From JASHPR01 sp963815375 (lineage in GTDB: Bacteria > Actinomycetota > Actinomycetes > Streptosporangiales > Streptosporangiaceae): a stretch of DNA of 64,000 nucleotides. Under the pieces are notes generated by a model. It was given only the letters and a program-made list of their open reading frames with translations, was not told where the DNA came from and did not search any database. Location of the stretch: positions 558,001 through 622,000 of the forward strand of contig CAWFGX010000002.1 in the NCBI GenBank assembly GCA_963815375.1. Reading direction: 5' to 3'. Numbering within the stretch: the first letter of the stretch is position 1; every line of letters starts with the position of its first letter. Below are positions 1-8,242 of this stretch, in pieces. The translations under genes were made by a program, and so were the position numbers.

Positions 1-70
1 CGCGGACTACGACCGCTATCTGGGTGATCTTCATGGGGGTGGGCGGTGCGGGGATACTGCTGTCGGTCAC
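1..70 (-). CDS. N-terminal fragment of an unidentified enzyme gene, cut by the window edge
   Basis: A GTG codon at 68-70 is preceded by a clear AGGAGG ribosome site five bases upstream on the minus strand and opens a frame that runs off the window. The 23 visible residues contain MKITQIAVVVR, which resembles the first beta strand of enolase-superfamily dehydratases, but this is too short for an assignment. It follows the epimerase gene in the same direction after an 18-base gap, so it is probably the next gene of the sugar operon. Confidence 0.5.
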   Translation of the reverse strand, partial: MTDSSIPAPPTPMKITQIAVVVR

Positions 71-88
71 TGCTGCCTCCTCAGCGAG

Positions 89-847
89 TCATGGAAGTGA
101 GCGGAACGGGAGGGTGCCGGGCGCGCTGGCCGCGCGCTCAAGCCGCTCCAGCATCCGGGCGAGATTGCGGGCCGGGTCGATGCCGTCGTAGATCGCGCTG
201 CCGCTGACGATGACGTCCGGGCCCCATCTGGCGATGTCGGCTGCGTTCGCCATCGTGACGCCGCCATCGACGCCGACGATCACCGCGGCCCGCGCCGACT
301 CGACAAGCTCCCGCACGGCGCGAACGCGCCTCTTCGTGTTCGCGGCCGGACGCTGCCCGGGCCAGCCGGGGTTGACAGCGAGCACCAGGACGAGATCGAC
401 GAGCTCCAGCACTGGCTCGACCGCCTGCACCGGGGTGCCGGGGTTGATCGCGACGCCGCGCAGCACGACACCCGGCCCGGCCGCGGCGAGCTCGGTCAGC
501 TCCTGCAATGTCCGGTGCAGGTGCCTGGTGGACTCGGCGTGCACGGTCACGACCGACGCCCCGGCTTTGACGATGTCGGGCAGCAGGCGGCGGGGCTCGT
601 CAACCATCAGGTGCGCGTCCACCGCGGCCCCTGTGGACGCGACCGCCCGGATGAAAGCGGGGCCCACCGTCAGCTGCGGGCAGAACGTGCCGTCCATGAC
701 GTCGACGTGCGCCCAGCAGGACGAGTCGCGCAGCGGTTCCAGCTCCGCGCCGAGTCTGGTGAGGTCGGCGGTTAGCACGCCGACGCTGAGGCGCGGGGCC
801 ACGGTCGCATCCCCATCGCTCAGATAGGGGCGGGCAGCAGAGGTCAT
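89..847 (-). CDS. rpe: Ribulose-phosphate 3-epimerase family protein
   Basis: TIM-barrel epimerase that interconverts ribulose- and xylulose-5-phosphate or a close analogue such as allulose-6-phosphate. At 252 residues it is slightly longer than usual (about 220). The family signature is visible: metal ligands H47 and D49 in HVDVMDGTF, H79 in DAHLMVDEP, the strand VTVHAES, LAVNPGWPGQ for the phosphate loop (the usual phenylalanine is a tryptophan), and D194 in VGVDGGV. The start overlaps the end of the upstream DUF4432 gene by four bases (ATGA), implying translational coupling. Placement in a SorC-linked sugar operon suggests a dedicated catabolic isozyme rather than the housekeeping pentose-phosphate enzyme. 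Confidence 0.88.
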   Translation of the reverse strand: MTSAARPYLSDGDATVAPRLSVGVLTADLTRLGAELEPLRDSSCWAHVDVMDGTFCPQLTVGPAFIRAVASTGAAVDAHLMVDEPRRLLPDIVKAGASVVTVHAESTRHLHRTLQELTELAAAGPGVVLRGVAINPGTPVQAVEPVLELVDLVLVLAVNPGWPGQRPAANTKRRVRAVRELVESARAAVIVGVDGGVTMANAADIARWGPDVIVSGSAIYDGIDPARNLARMLERLERAASAPGTLPFRSLP

Positions 848-1956
848 CGCACGCGCTCCACGGGCAGCAGGGCGTGCAGGCCAGCGGAGAATGCCTCGAT
901 CGCGTCCCGGCCGTCCAGCACGCCGATCTCCAGGTGGTAACCGCGGCTCTCGCCTGGCTCCAGGAACTGCAGCTCACCGCGGGCGCGGGCGTCGAAGCGG
1001 CCAGCGTCGCGATTTGTGCTCGGCTCCATCGCCACCACGTATGTGCCGCTGCCCAGCTGCCGCCAGGTGATGTGGTGCGGCAGCGCCGCCCGCCGGTAAC
1101 GCTGGAATACCCCTAGTCCCGCCGCCCGGTTCACGACCGCAGCGCTGACATAGCCGTCCGGGCCAGCGATCATGTCGTGCTCGTAACATTCCTCGACGAA
1201 GCTGGGCCTGGGTGCCGCGAGGCTGCGGTATTCGGCATCGCAGGCGTCGCTCACGCAGGTCCCGGGCCCGGCCGGGTAGAGCAGCTCGGCGCCGGCGTCG
1301 ACGACCGGGAACCCGACGTTGCAGTGGTAAAGAAGCATGTGCGGGCAGGGCGTCGCCCCGGTGTTGGTCACGGTGTCGCTGATGCGCAGCGAGGCACCGC
1401 CCACGTCGGCCTCTACCCGGCGGCGCAGCCGCAGCTGCTCGCCGAACACAGCCGCCTGGATGACTTCGCCTTCCGCCCACAGCGTGCACTCGTCCCCGTT
1501 CCAGTTCTCGCCGTAGCCGGCAAGGCGGGCAGGGAGGCCGGTGTAGCGGCCATGCAGGCCGTAGGTCTCGGTCCGGCGGTGCGGGTAGTTGAAGATGGTC
1601 GCGTCATCGGTCCCGCCGAGCAGCGTGTGGTCAAGCCCGCAGGTGGAGACCAGCCCGCCGGGGAACCCGCGGAACCACTCGATGCCGGACGCGTCGTGCA
1701 GCCACGGGCCTATCAGCCCTGCCGGCGACCACCAGGCCAGTGACCGGCCCGCCGACCAGGCCCGGCCGATGTCGAAGCCACGGTCGACGAGGATCTCAAA
1801 GTCGAATCCGGCTCCGGATGCGAACCGGAGCAGCCGCACGCCGCGTTCAGCGCCGTCGCCTGCCTCGGCGAGCTGCACGCCAGCCACCTGCTCCAGACGG
1901 CCAACGCGCGCGAGCAGTTCCGCTCGTGTCCAGTGCCGCCCCCAGAGGTTGACCAT
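844..1956 (-). CDS. DUF4432 / aldose 1-epimerase-like protein
   Basis: A protein of 370 residues with the galactose-mutarotase-like beta-sandwich pattern of the DUF4432 family: ILVDRGFDIG near the N-terminus, the central FNYPHRRTETYGLHGR segment, and a late HITWRQLGSGTYVVAMEPST stretch. Such proteins bind sugars or sugar acids, and some act as sugar epimerases. The start at 1956 was chosen because GGGGGGGAGG lies six bases upstream; a start at 2070 would add a basic tail without similarity. The 3' end overlaps the epimerase gene by four bases. The substrate cannot be read from the sequence. Confidence 0.8.
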   Translation of the reverse strand: MVNLWGRHWTRAELLARVGRLEQVAGVQLAEAGDGAERGVRLLRFASGAGFDFEILVDRGFDIGRAWSAGRSLAWWSPAGLIGPWLHDASGIEWFRGFPGGLVSTCGLDHTLLGGTDDATIFNYPHRRTETYGLHGRYTGLPARLAGYGENWNGDECTLWAEGEVIQAAVFGEQLRLRRRVEADVGGASLRISDTVTNTGATPCPHMLLYHCNVGFPVVDAGAELLYPAGPGTCVSDACDAEYRSLAAPRPSFVEECYEHDMIAGPDGYVSAAVVNRAAGLGVFQRYRRAALPHHITWRQLGSGTYVVAMEPSTNRDAGRFDARARGELQFLEPGESRGYHLEIGVLDGRDAIEAFSAGLHALLPVERVR

Positions 1957-2074
1957 CTCTGGCCTCCCCCCCTCGAGCATCCGCTCACTCGCGGATCTTC
2001 TGCTCTTGCTGGGAGTATCGGTCCCCAGCTGGCCCATTGCAAGACCCGGACCGAAATCCGTGCCTGGCAACGGT

Positions 2075-2881
2075 TTACTCGCGGTCGATCACCTGTCCCC
2101 CGTCCAGCGGTATGACCGCCCCGGTCATGAACGAAGCCACGGGGCTGAGCAGCAGCACGATCCACCGCGCTATCTCGTCCGGGGTGCCGATGCGGCCGAG
2201 CGGCACCTGGCCTTCCAGCCAGCGTTAAGCAGCCGCGAGGTCGCTGGCCCAGGTGGCGTGAATCGGCGTGTCCACCGGGCCCGGGGCGATGCAGTTGACC
2301 CGGACTCCCGACGGTGCCAGCTCGCCAGCCAGGGTCTGCGTCAGGTAGCCGAGCGCGCTTTTGGTCATCCCGTACACCGACTGGCCGGTGCGCTGCACGA
2401 TCCCGGACGACGAGCTGATGTTCACCACGGCCTTGAGCGTGGACTGGCGCAGCGCGGGCAGCGCCTCCAGGATCAGGAAGAACGGGGCCCGCACGTTGGT
2501 CGCGACATGCTCATCGAACCCGGCGACGGTCCACTCCGCCAGCGGCAGGTGCCGGACCACGGCGGCGTTGTTGACCAGCCCGTCGATCCGGCCGAACCGG
2601 TCCAGGCACGCACCGGCGACCGCAGCCGGGCTGGCCGGATCAGCCAGGTCGGCTCGCACGCAGATGGCCTGCCCCGGGCCCGGCTGGATGGCGGCGGCCA
2701 CTGCCTCCAGCGCCTCGGCCTGGCGACCCACCAGGACCACGCTGGCCCCGGCCGCGCCGAGCTGGGCGGCTGCCGCGGCACCGATCCCGCTGCCGGCCCC
2801 GGTCACGATCACCGCCGTCCCGGCCAGGCCGAGATCGCCCAGGACGGCCGGCCCCGGCCCCGGTTGCGCGAGTGCTGCCAT
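2075..2881 (-). pseudogene. SDR-family dehydrogenase with an internal in-frame stop codon
   Basis: Short-chain dehydrogenase with the NAD-binding motif VTGAGSGIG, NNAAV, a catalytic serine in ISSSSG and YGMTK (Tyr-x-x-x-Lys). Translation from ATG 2881 stops at TAA 2225-2227. The same frame then continues with LEGQVPLGRIGTPDEIA and FMTGAVIPLDGGQ, the canonical SDR C-terminus, to a second TAA at 2075-2077. Both halves are in one frame, so a single substitution explains the interruption. The intact product would be 268 residues, a normal length. It is first in the operon with the DUF4432 gene and the epimerase. Whether the stop is real, read through, or a sequencing error is open. Confidence 0.85.
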
Positions 2882-2999
2882 CGAGCCTCCCGGACGCTCA
2901 GCCGGGCCAGCCGGGCTCTGATGCCAGACCCCGGTGCGCCCGCCGGGCGGCCGCAGCGCGCCGCCGCGCACCCGCCCCGTACGCCGGCGACGTGACCAC

Positions 3000-3027
3000 G
3001 TTCTAGCATGGTGTGGGCAAATGTCAA
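3000..3027 (-). promoter_or_regulatory. Sigma-70-like promoter of the sugar operon
   Basis: On the minus strand TTGACA (3022-3027) is followed, after a 16-base spacer, by TAGAAC (3000-3005), a good vegetative promoter for a high-GC genome. It lies about 120 bases upstream of the SDR start and faces the operon. It sits in the 290-base divergent region shared with the SorC-type regulator, where an operator would be expected. Confidence 0.55.
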
Positions 3028-3173
3028 CCAGCTGAGCGCCTGCGCACCGGCGTTGGAGCAGGGACCGTTCAGTGAACTGAATCTTCCAGGTGCCCGGGAC
3101 CGCGGGAACCGCTCGTTGCAAAGGGAACTGGTTTCGGAGAAGCTGATCGGCAGGATCTGAGCGAGGCGACGCG

Positions 3174-4169
3174 ATGAAGCGCAACGGCACCGACGCGGTG
3201 GCACGCTGGAGTTCCGAAGAGCTCCTGCTGCGCGCCGCCTGGTTCTACTACAAGGACGAGCTCACGCAGGACGAGATCGCCAAGCGGCTGTCGGTGTCGC
3301 GTGCCTCTGTCGGGCGCCTGCTGGACCGGGCGCGCCGGGTCGGCCTGGTGACGATCAGCCTGAACACCGAGTACCTGGATGCGTTCGAGCTGAGCGCCAG
3401 GCTGCGCGAGGTCTTCCGCCTGTCCGAGGCGCTGGTCGTCCCGGACCACGAGCGCGAGCCACTCGATCACCACGTGGTGAACGCCCGGATTGGCCTGGGC
3501 GGGGCTCAGTTCATCAGCACCCATCTGCGCCCAGGCAGCACGCTCGGTGTGGGCTGGGGCGAGACGGTCTCCAGGGTCATCGCGGCGACGAACTTCGGGG
3601 CAGTCGGGCCCGTGCACATGGTTACGCTCACCGGCGGAGTTGACGGCTACCTGCAGACGATCTTCTCCTCCAAGGCCGAGAGCGCCTCTGATACCGACCT
3701 GACCACCGCCAGCGTGATCCCGGCGCCGATCATCTTGTCCTCTCCGGAGCTGGCGCAGGCGCTGCGCGAGGAGCTCACGATCCAGCAGGTGCTCAAGCAG
3801 GCGTGCAGCGTCGAGCAGGCGGTGGTCGGTGTCGGTACCCCGACCATCGACGCAACGATCGTGCAGCTTGGCTACCTCAGCGCCGCCGACGTGCGGGAAC
3901 TGCGGGAGCGCGGGGCGGTCGGCGATATCCTCGGCCAGTTCTTCGACGCCGAAGGCGAACTGGTGAAGCTGCCGATGCTGGACCGGCGGATCGGCATCGA
4001 GCTGTCCGACCTGTCGTTCATTCCCAAGGTCATCGGGGTGGCAGGCGGCGTGCACAAAGCGCAGGCCATTCTCGGCGCGCTGCGCGGCGGGTTCCTGGAC
4101 GTGCTCGTGACAAACGAGCTGGCCGCGATCCGGCTGCTGGAGCTGGAGCGCCTGGCCCGCCGCGGCTGA
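3174..4169 (+). CDS. SorC/DeoR-type sugar-binding transcriptional regulator
   Basis: A 331-residue regulator with an N-terminal helix-turn-helix (residues about 30-53, LTQDEIAKRLSVSRASVGRL) and a C-terminal SorC-type effector domain that resembles a sugar-phosphate isomerase fold (GSTLGVGWGETV, VTLTGG, VVGVGTP, GVAGGVHKAQAILGAL). Members sense phosphorylated sugars and control adjacent catabolic operons. It is divergent from the SDR/DUF4432/epimerase operon, so it very likely regulates that operon and itself through the intergenic region. ATG 3174 lacks a strong ribosome site but fits the family N-terminus. Confidence 0.88.
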   Translation: MKRNGTDAVARWSSEELLLRAAWFYYKDELTQDEIAKRLSVSRASVGRLLDRARRVGLVTISLNTEYLDAFELSARLREVFRLSEALVVPDHEREPLDHHVVNARIGLGGAQFISTHLRPGSTLGVGWGETVSRVIAATNFGAVGPVHMVTLTGGVDGYLQTIFSSKAESASDTDLTTASVIPAPIILSSPELAQALREELTIQQVLKQACSVEQAVVGVGTPTIDATIVQLGYLSAADVRELRERGAVGDILGQFFDAEGELVKLPMLDRRIGIELSDLSFIPKVIGVAGGVHKAQAILGALRGGFLDVLVTNELAAIRLLELERLARRG

Positions 4170-4252
4170 TAGGACACTGGCGCCCGTAATCCGCGTCCAG
4201 CCCCATCTCACCAGCATCTTTGTCCGGCCATTGCTGAACCATTTCCAATTGC

Positions 4253-4281
4253 TGGACCGCGCCGGCCCGGGCTCCTATACG
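4253..4281 (+). promoter_or_regulatory. Possible promoter of the SLT-lectin gene
   Basis: TGGACC (4253-4258) and TATACG (4276-4281) are separated by 17 bases. The -10 is good and the -35 weak. It lies 118 bases before the start codon, giving a long leader. Confidence 0.35.
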
Positions 4282-4330
4282 ATCTTCAGCGAAGGGCCCG
4301 TACTGGGAGCAATCGGGTCAGAGTGCGACA

Positions 4331-4382
4331 AGCAGAAATGCTGCTCGGCTAGTGACCGGCCAGGAGGGGACGGTTGCTCCCC
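4331..4382 (+). other. Two small hairpins in the 5' leader
   Basis: AGCAG/CTGCT (4331-4335 with 4341-4345) and GGGGA/TCCCC (4366-4370 with 4378-4382) can pair; the second is followed by a run of six A and then the GGAG ribosome site. Actinobacterial cell-wall hydrolase genes are often riboswitch-controlled, but I could not match this leader to the ydaO class or any other. Confidence 0.25.
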
Positions 4383-4398
4383 ACAAAAAAGGAGTTCG

Positions 4399-5478
4399 AT
4401 GAAGCCAACGTCAGCATCAGCCGACGCTGTCGGCACGCAGCGCGAACACACGGGCTGGCGGCTCGGCCGCCGCGCCTGGAACCGGCAGGGATCAGCAGGT
4501 ACGGGCAGTGCGCTGCGGCGGGGTAACGGTTTCGCGTGGGCGGTGTGCCGCGTCTTAGCCGTTCCCGTTGCGTCTGGGCTGGTGCTGACGATGGCGGGTA
4601 CAGCGCTGGCGTCGACCACCCCGGGAGCCAAAGACGCGGTCCCGGTCCAGGCGGCGCTGGGTCCCGGCCTCCGGGCTGCGCCTAATTCGATCTCGGTCAC
4701 AAACGTGCAGGTCTGCGCCGAGGTAGCCGCGAAGGCCGGCTTCTCGTACACCCACACGGTGGACGGCCTCCCGCAGATGGTCGTCGCGGTGTCGATCGCG
4801 ATGGCCGAATCGAGCTGCAACCCTGGTGCCGAGTTCGTCAACACTAATGGCTGTGTGGACCGGGGACTCTGGCAGATCGACAACTGCGCCTGGCCTAATG
4901 TCAGCAATTCCTGCGCTTTCCAGATTCAGTGCAACGCAGACGCCGCTTACAGCATCTCGGCCGATGGCACTGACTGGAACCCGTGGAGCACGTTCCAGTC
5001 AGGAGTCTGGCGCAACTACATATCCAACGCCGAGGCAGCGGTCACCGGCTTTGCCGTCCAGCTCAAGAGCCAGGGCGACAGTACCTGCCTGGACGCGGAC
5101 AGCGCACAACCCCGTAACGGCGGACTGATTTTCCAGTGGAACTGCAACAGCGGTGACCGTTTCCAGCAGTGGCAGGTCATTGACGTCCGGGGCAGCAACG
5201 CCATTCTCAAGAACGTCGGCACCGGCACATGCCTGGACGCCGACGGCGGGAAGGTCGGCAACGCTGGCCCGATCTTCCAGTGGAGCTGCGACTCGAGCGA
5301 CCACTTCCAGCAGTGGTGGTTCGGTGGTTCTGGTGCCCTGAGCAGCAACGCTCAGGCCGAGGTGCACAACATCGGCGCTGGCGACTGCCTGGACGCCGAC
5401 GGCGGCGCCAAAGGCAACGGGAAGCCGATCTTCCAGTGGCACTGCAGCGGCAGCGACCGATTCCAGTTGTGGGACTGA
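4399..5478 (+). CDS. Secreted lysozyme-like (SLT) protein with ricin-type lectin domain
   Basis: A 359-residue exported protein. A long basic N-terminus precedes a hydrophobic signal segment (about residues 46-71, ending TALAST). Residues 103-215 have a transglycosylase/lysozyme-like pattern: catalytic-type glutamate E137 in AMAESSC, DRGLWQID at 154-161, and several cysteines. Residues 218-359 form a ricin B-type beta-trefoil with three repeats of CLDAD...FQW.C....FQ.W. The architecture suggests a peptidoglycan or glycan hydrolase targeted by a lectin. The start at 4399 was chosen for the AAAAAAGGAG ribosome site. It is followed by a strong terminator, so it is probably monocistronic. Confidence 0.82.
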   Translation: MKPTSASADAVGTQREHTGWRLGRRAWNRQGSAGTGSALRRGNGFAWAVCRVLAVPVASGLVLTMAGTALASTTPGAKDAVPVQAALGPGLRAAPNSISVTNVQVCAEVAAKAGFSYTHTVDGLPQMVVAVSIAMAESSCNPGAEFVNTNGCVDRGLWQIDNCAWPNVSNSCAFQIQCNADAAYSISADGTDWNPWSTFQSGVWRNYISNAEAAVTGFAVQLKSQGDSTCLDADSAQPRNGGLIFQWNCNSGDRFQQWQVIDVRGSNAILKNVGTGTCLDADGGKVGNAGPIFQWSCDSSDHFQQWWFGGSGALSSNAQAEVHNIGAGDCLDADGGAKGNGKPIFQWHCSGSDRFQLWD

Positions 5479-5505
5479 CGTAACTCCCGGAGTCCCGACA
5501 GCTAA

Positions 5506-5537
5506 GGAGCCCCCGGCACTTCGGTGCCGGGGGCTCC
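5506..5537 (+). terminator. Perfect 14-bp hairpin with TTCG loop
   Basis: GGAGCCCCCGGCAC (5506-5519) and its complement (5524-5537) enclose a TTCG tetraloop, 28 bases after the SLT-lectin stop codon. There is no U tract, which is usual for actinobacterial terminators. Confidence 0.85.
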
Positions 5538-5734
5538 GGCACACCGCGGGGGCCCTGACGGCGACTTGGCCGGTCGGGACCTTGCTCACGGATGTAATTT
5601 TCGCGCTGGCTAAACCGGAAATTCCACGTCAGCCCACTCAGGCCGGTGCTGGCCGTTGACCAGTTCAGCGGCCGGGGCGGACGATCACGGGCGCATGGTC
5701 GCGGCAAACCCCCCGTACATCGCCAGGAGATGTC

Positions 5735-7843
5735 ATGCGCGCGTTCACGATCACGAAGTCCGTCTGGGTAGCTGCACTGGGAGCCGCGGCGCTGGCTGGC
5801 GGCGCGCTCGCGGCTCCGGGTGCCGGAGCAGCTTCCCCCGCGCCTGCGGCCGGTTCCGCGGTGGCCGGCAGCACGGTCAACGTGACCGTGAACACCCAGG
5901 AGGGCCTGGGCCCGATCCCGTCAACCGCCTACGGGCTGAACACGGCGGTCTGGGATTCGCTGATGAACACAACGCAGACGCAGGGACTGCTGCAACAGGC
6001 GGGCGTGGACATGCTGCGCTACCCCGGCGGCTCCTACGGTGACATTTACAACTGGCAGAACAACACCGCGCAGGGCGGTTCCGTCGCCCCCGGGACGGAC
6101 TTCGATCAGTTCATGGGCACGGTGAAGGCGATTGGCGCGCAGCCGATCCTCATCGCCAACTACGGAACGGGCACGCCGCAAGAGGCGGCGGCGTGGGTCC
6201 AGTACGCGAACATCACAAAGGGCTACGGGGTCAAGTACTGGGAGATCGGCAACGAGCAGTACGGGGACGGCTTCTACGGCTCGGACTGGGAGGCCAACAA
6301 CTACTCAGACAAGAGCCCGGTTGGGTACGCCACCGAACTGCTCCAGTACGCCAGCGCGATGAAAGCGGTCGACCCGTCAATCAAGATCGGAGCGGTGCTG
6401 ACCCTGCCGGGTAACTGGCCGGACAGCGTGGTGGCCGGCGGTGAGAGCGGGGACTGGAACCAGGAGGTGCTGTCGACGGCGGGATCGGCCATCGACTTCG
6501 TCATCGTGCACTACTACCCGCCCAGCGGTCAGGGCGCGTCGGTAGTGGATGATCCCGAGCAGCTCGGCGGGGAACTGGCCCAGCTTCGCCAGGAGATCGA
6601 CCAGTACGCCGGCCCTGACGGGCCGAACATCCAGATCGCGATGACCGAGACGGACGGCAACAACTTCATGGACACCCAGCCGGGCGCGCTGTTCGGGGCG
6701 GACACGTACATGACCGCGCTGGAGAACGGCGTCTTCACCGTCGATTACTGGGATCTTCACAACGGTGCCACCGCGATCTCGACAGCGCCGGATGGCGCGA
6801 CCGACTACGGAGATGAGGGCGTGCTGTCCAACGCGTCATGCGTCGGCAGCACCTGCGAGCCCGCGGAAGACACCCCGTTCCCGCCGTACTACTCGATCTC
6901 CATGCTCAGCAGGCTGGGCCAGCCCGGCGACACGATGGTGGCCGCGGGCACCGACCAGCAGATGGTGAACGCCTACGCTGTCCGCAACGCTGACGGTGAC
7001 CTGAGCGTGATGCTGATCAACTCCGATCCTTCGAACGCCTACCAGGTCAGCCTGCACTACGCGGGCTTCACGCCGGCCGCGACGACGCCGACCGTCTACA
7101 CCTACGGCGACGAGGCGTCGTCGATCACCTCGGCTGCGCAGGGCACCAGCGCGAGCCAGACCCTGCCGCCGTACTCCATCGAGACGGTCGTGCTCCAGCC
7201 GCAGTCTGGCAGCGAGAGCGCGCTGACCGCTCCCGGCTCACCGTCGGTGAGCAACGTGACCGGCACGCAGGCGACAGTGTCGTGGACCCCGTCCAGCGGC
7301 GGGCAGGTGGACAAGTACGACGTCTACCAGCAGTTCGGCACCGACAGCGAGCTGCTCGGCACCTCGACGTCCGGTTCGTTCACCGTGAACAACCTCATTC
7401 CAGGAACCGCCTACGCGCTCAATGTGACGGCCGTGGACCAGAAGGGTTACCAGTCGCTGCCGTCCGCGCCCGTCCGGTTCACCACGGGCACGCCCGCCAA
7501 CAGCACGTGCGCGGTGACCTATGAGCTGTCAGACGGCTGGGGCAGCGGCTTCGTCGCCAACCTGACCATCACCAATACCGGGCCGAACGCGATCAACGGC
7601 TGGACGCTCGCGTTCACGTTCCCGTCCGACACCGAGTCGGTCACCTCGAGCAACTGGAACGGCAACTGGACCTGGAACGGGACGAACGTGGAGGTCACCA
7701 ACCTCAGCTGGGATGGCTACCTGGCGCCGGACTCCGGCAACACTGTCTCGCTCGGCTTTGTCGCGAGCCAGAACGGCGCCTACCCCTCCCCCGCGTCGTT
7801 CACGCTGAACGGCACGGTCTGCTCCACGACCTACTCGTCCTAG
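5735..7843 (+). CDS. Secreted glycoside hydrolase (arabinofuranosidase-like) with FN3 and CBM2
   Basis: A 702-residue exported enzyme. The signal peptide covers about 1-32. Residues 50-490 form a clan GH-A-type catalytic module with RYPGGSYGDIYNW, the acid/base motif YWEIGNEQ (E174) and the nucleophile region AMTETDGNN (E305), most like GH51-type alpha-L-arabinofuranosidases; the exact family is uncertain. A fibronectin type III module (about 497-585) leads to a C-terminal cellulose/xylan-binding CBM2 (about 592-702, with WGSGFVANLTITN and SNWNGNW). It probably debranches plant polysaccharide outside the cell. AGGAG lies seven bases before the ATG, and the gene stands alone after a terminator. 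Confidence 0.85.
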   Translation: MRAFTITKSVWVAALGAAALAGGALAAPGAGAASPAPAAGSAVAGSTVNVTVNTQEGLGPIPSTAYGLNTAVWDSLMNTTQTQGLLQQAGVDMLRYPGGSYGDIYNWQNNTAQGGSVAPGTDFDQFMGTVKAIGAQPILIANYGTGTPQEAAAWVQYANITKGYGVKYWEIGNEQYGDGFYGSDWEANNYSDKSPVGYATELLQYASAMKAVDPSIKIGAVLTLPGNWPDSVVAGGESGDWNQEVLSTAGSAIDFVIVHYYPPSGQGASVVDDPEQLGGELAQLRQEIDQYAGPDGPNIQIAMTETDGNNFMDTQPGALFGADTYMTALENGVFTVDYWDLHNGATAISTAPDGATDYGDEGVLSNASCVGSTCEPAEDTPFPPYYSISMLSRLGQPGDTMVAAGTDQQMVNAYAVRNADGDLSVMLINSDPSNAYQVSLHYAGFTPAATTPTVYTYGDEASSITSAAQGTSASQTLPPYSIETVVLQPQSGSESALTAPGSPSVSNVTGTQATVSWTPSSGGQVDKYDVYQQFGTDSELLGTSTSGSFTVNNLIPGTAYALNVTAVDQKGYQSLPSAPVRFTTGTPANSTCAVTYELSDGWGSGFVANLTITNTGPNAINGWTLAFTFPSDTESVTSSNWNGNWTWNGTNVEVTNLSWDGYLAPDSGNTVSLGFVASQNGAYPSPASFTLNGTVCSTTYSS

Positions 7844-7950
7844 CTGCAACTCACCCGCGCACCCATGATCTCATCACGAGCGGTGACTCCGCCGTTACCG
7901 ATGGCACAGGCCAGGCCTATGCTGGAGCTATGCCGAGGAGGTGAACGCGC

Positions 7951-8226
7951 GTGGCAAGCGAGACCGACGGACCAGAGCAGACGCACGAAACACCTGACAC
8001 GCGGGCGGGCCGGGGCCCTGGCACACCAGACGACCTCGGCGGACCCGACCCGGGTCCAGAGGACGAGCTCGGCGGACCCGACCGGGGCCCGGAGGACGAG
8101 CTCGGCGGACCCGACCGGGGCCCGGAGGACGAGCTCGGCGGACCCGACCGGGGCCCGGAGGACGAGCTCGGCGGACCCGACCGGGGCCCGGAGGACGAAC
8201 TCGGCGGACCCGACCCCGGACGGTAA
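7951..8226 (+). CDS. Small acidic tandem-repeat protein
   Basis: GTG 7951 has GAGGAGG nine bases upstream, a strong ribosome site. The 91-residue product is a short polar head followed by five copies and one partial copy of an 11-residue unit (LGGPD-R/P-GPEDE). There is no cysteine, signal peptide or hydrophobic segment, so it should be disordered and highly acidic. It sits between convergently arranged secreted-enzyme genes. No known family was recognised. Antisense frames here are also open because of the repeat, but the ribosome site favours this one. Confidence 0.5.
   Translation: MASETDGPEQTHETPDTRAGRGPGTPDDLGGPDPGPEDELGGPDRGPEDELGGPDRGPEDELGGPDRGPEDELGGPDRGPEDELGGPDPGR
8035..8226 (+). 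repeat. 33-bp tandem repeat array (five full copies plus one partial)
   Basis: Copies start at 8035, 8068, 8101, 8134, 8167 and 8200 (partial). Copies 2 to 5 are identical except for one final base, while copy 1 differs at a few positions, pointing to recent unit amplification. The period is a multiple of three, so the reading frame is kept. Confidence 0.95.
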
Positions 8227-8242
8227 CAGCGGCGAGCTGGGG

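Noticed and set aside
1589..2995. 468-codon plus-strand frame opposite the DUF4432 and SDR genes
   Set aside because: Proline/arginine/serine-rich shadow sequence; the minus strand carries recognisable families throughout.
3069..4217. 382-codon minus-strand frame opposite the SorC regulator
   Set aside because: Complement of a regulator with an intact helix-turn-helix and effector domain; Gln/His/Arg-rich composition is typical of antisense frames.
4290..4398. Possible c-di-AMP (ydaO) riboswitch before the SLT-lectin gene
   Set aside because: Such genes often carry one, but I could not find the class's conserved core; only two short hairpins are present.
7951..8226. CRISPR-like array
   Set aside because: The 33-bp units are contiguous, without spacers, and keep a reading frame, so this is a coding minisatellite.
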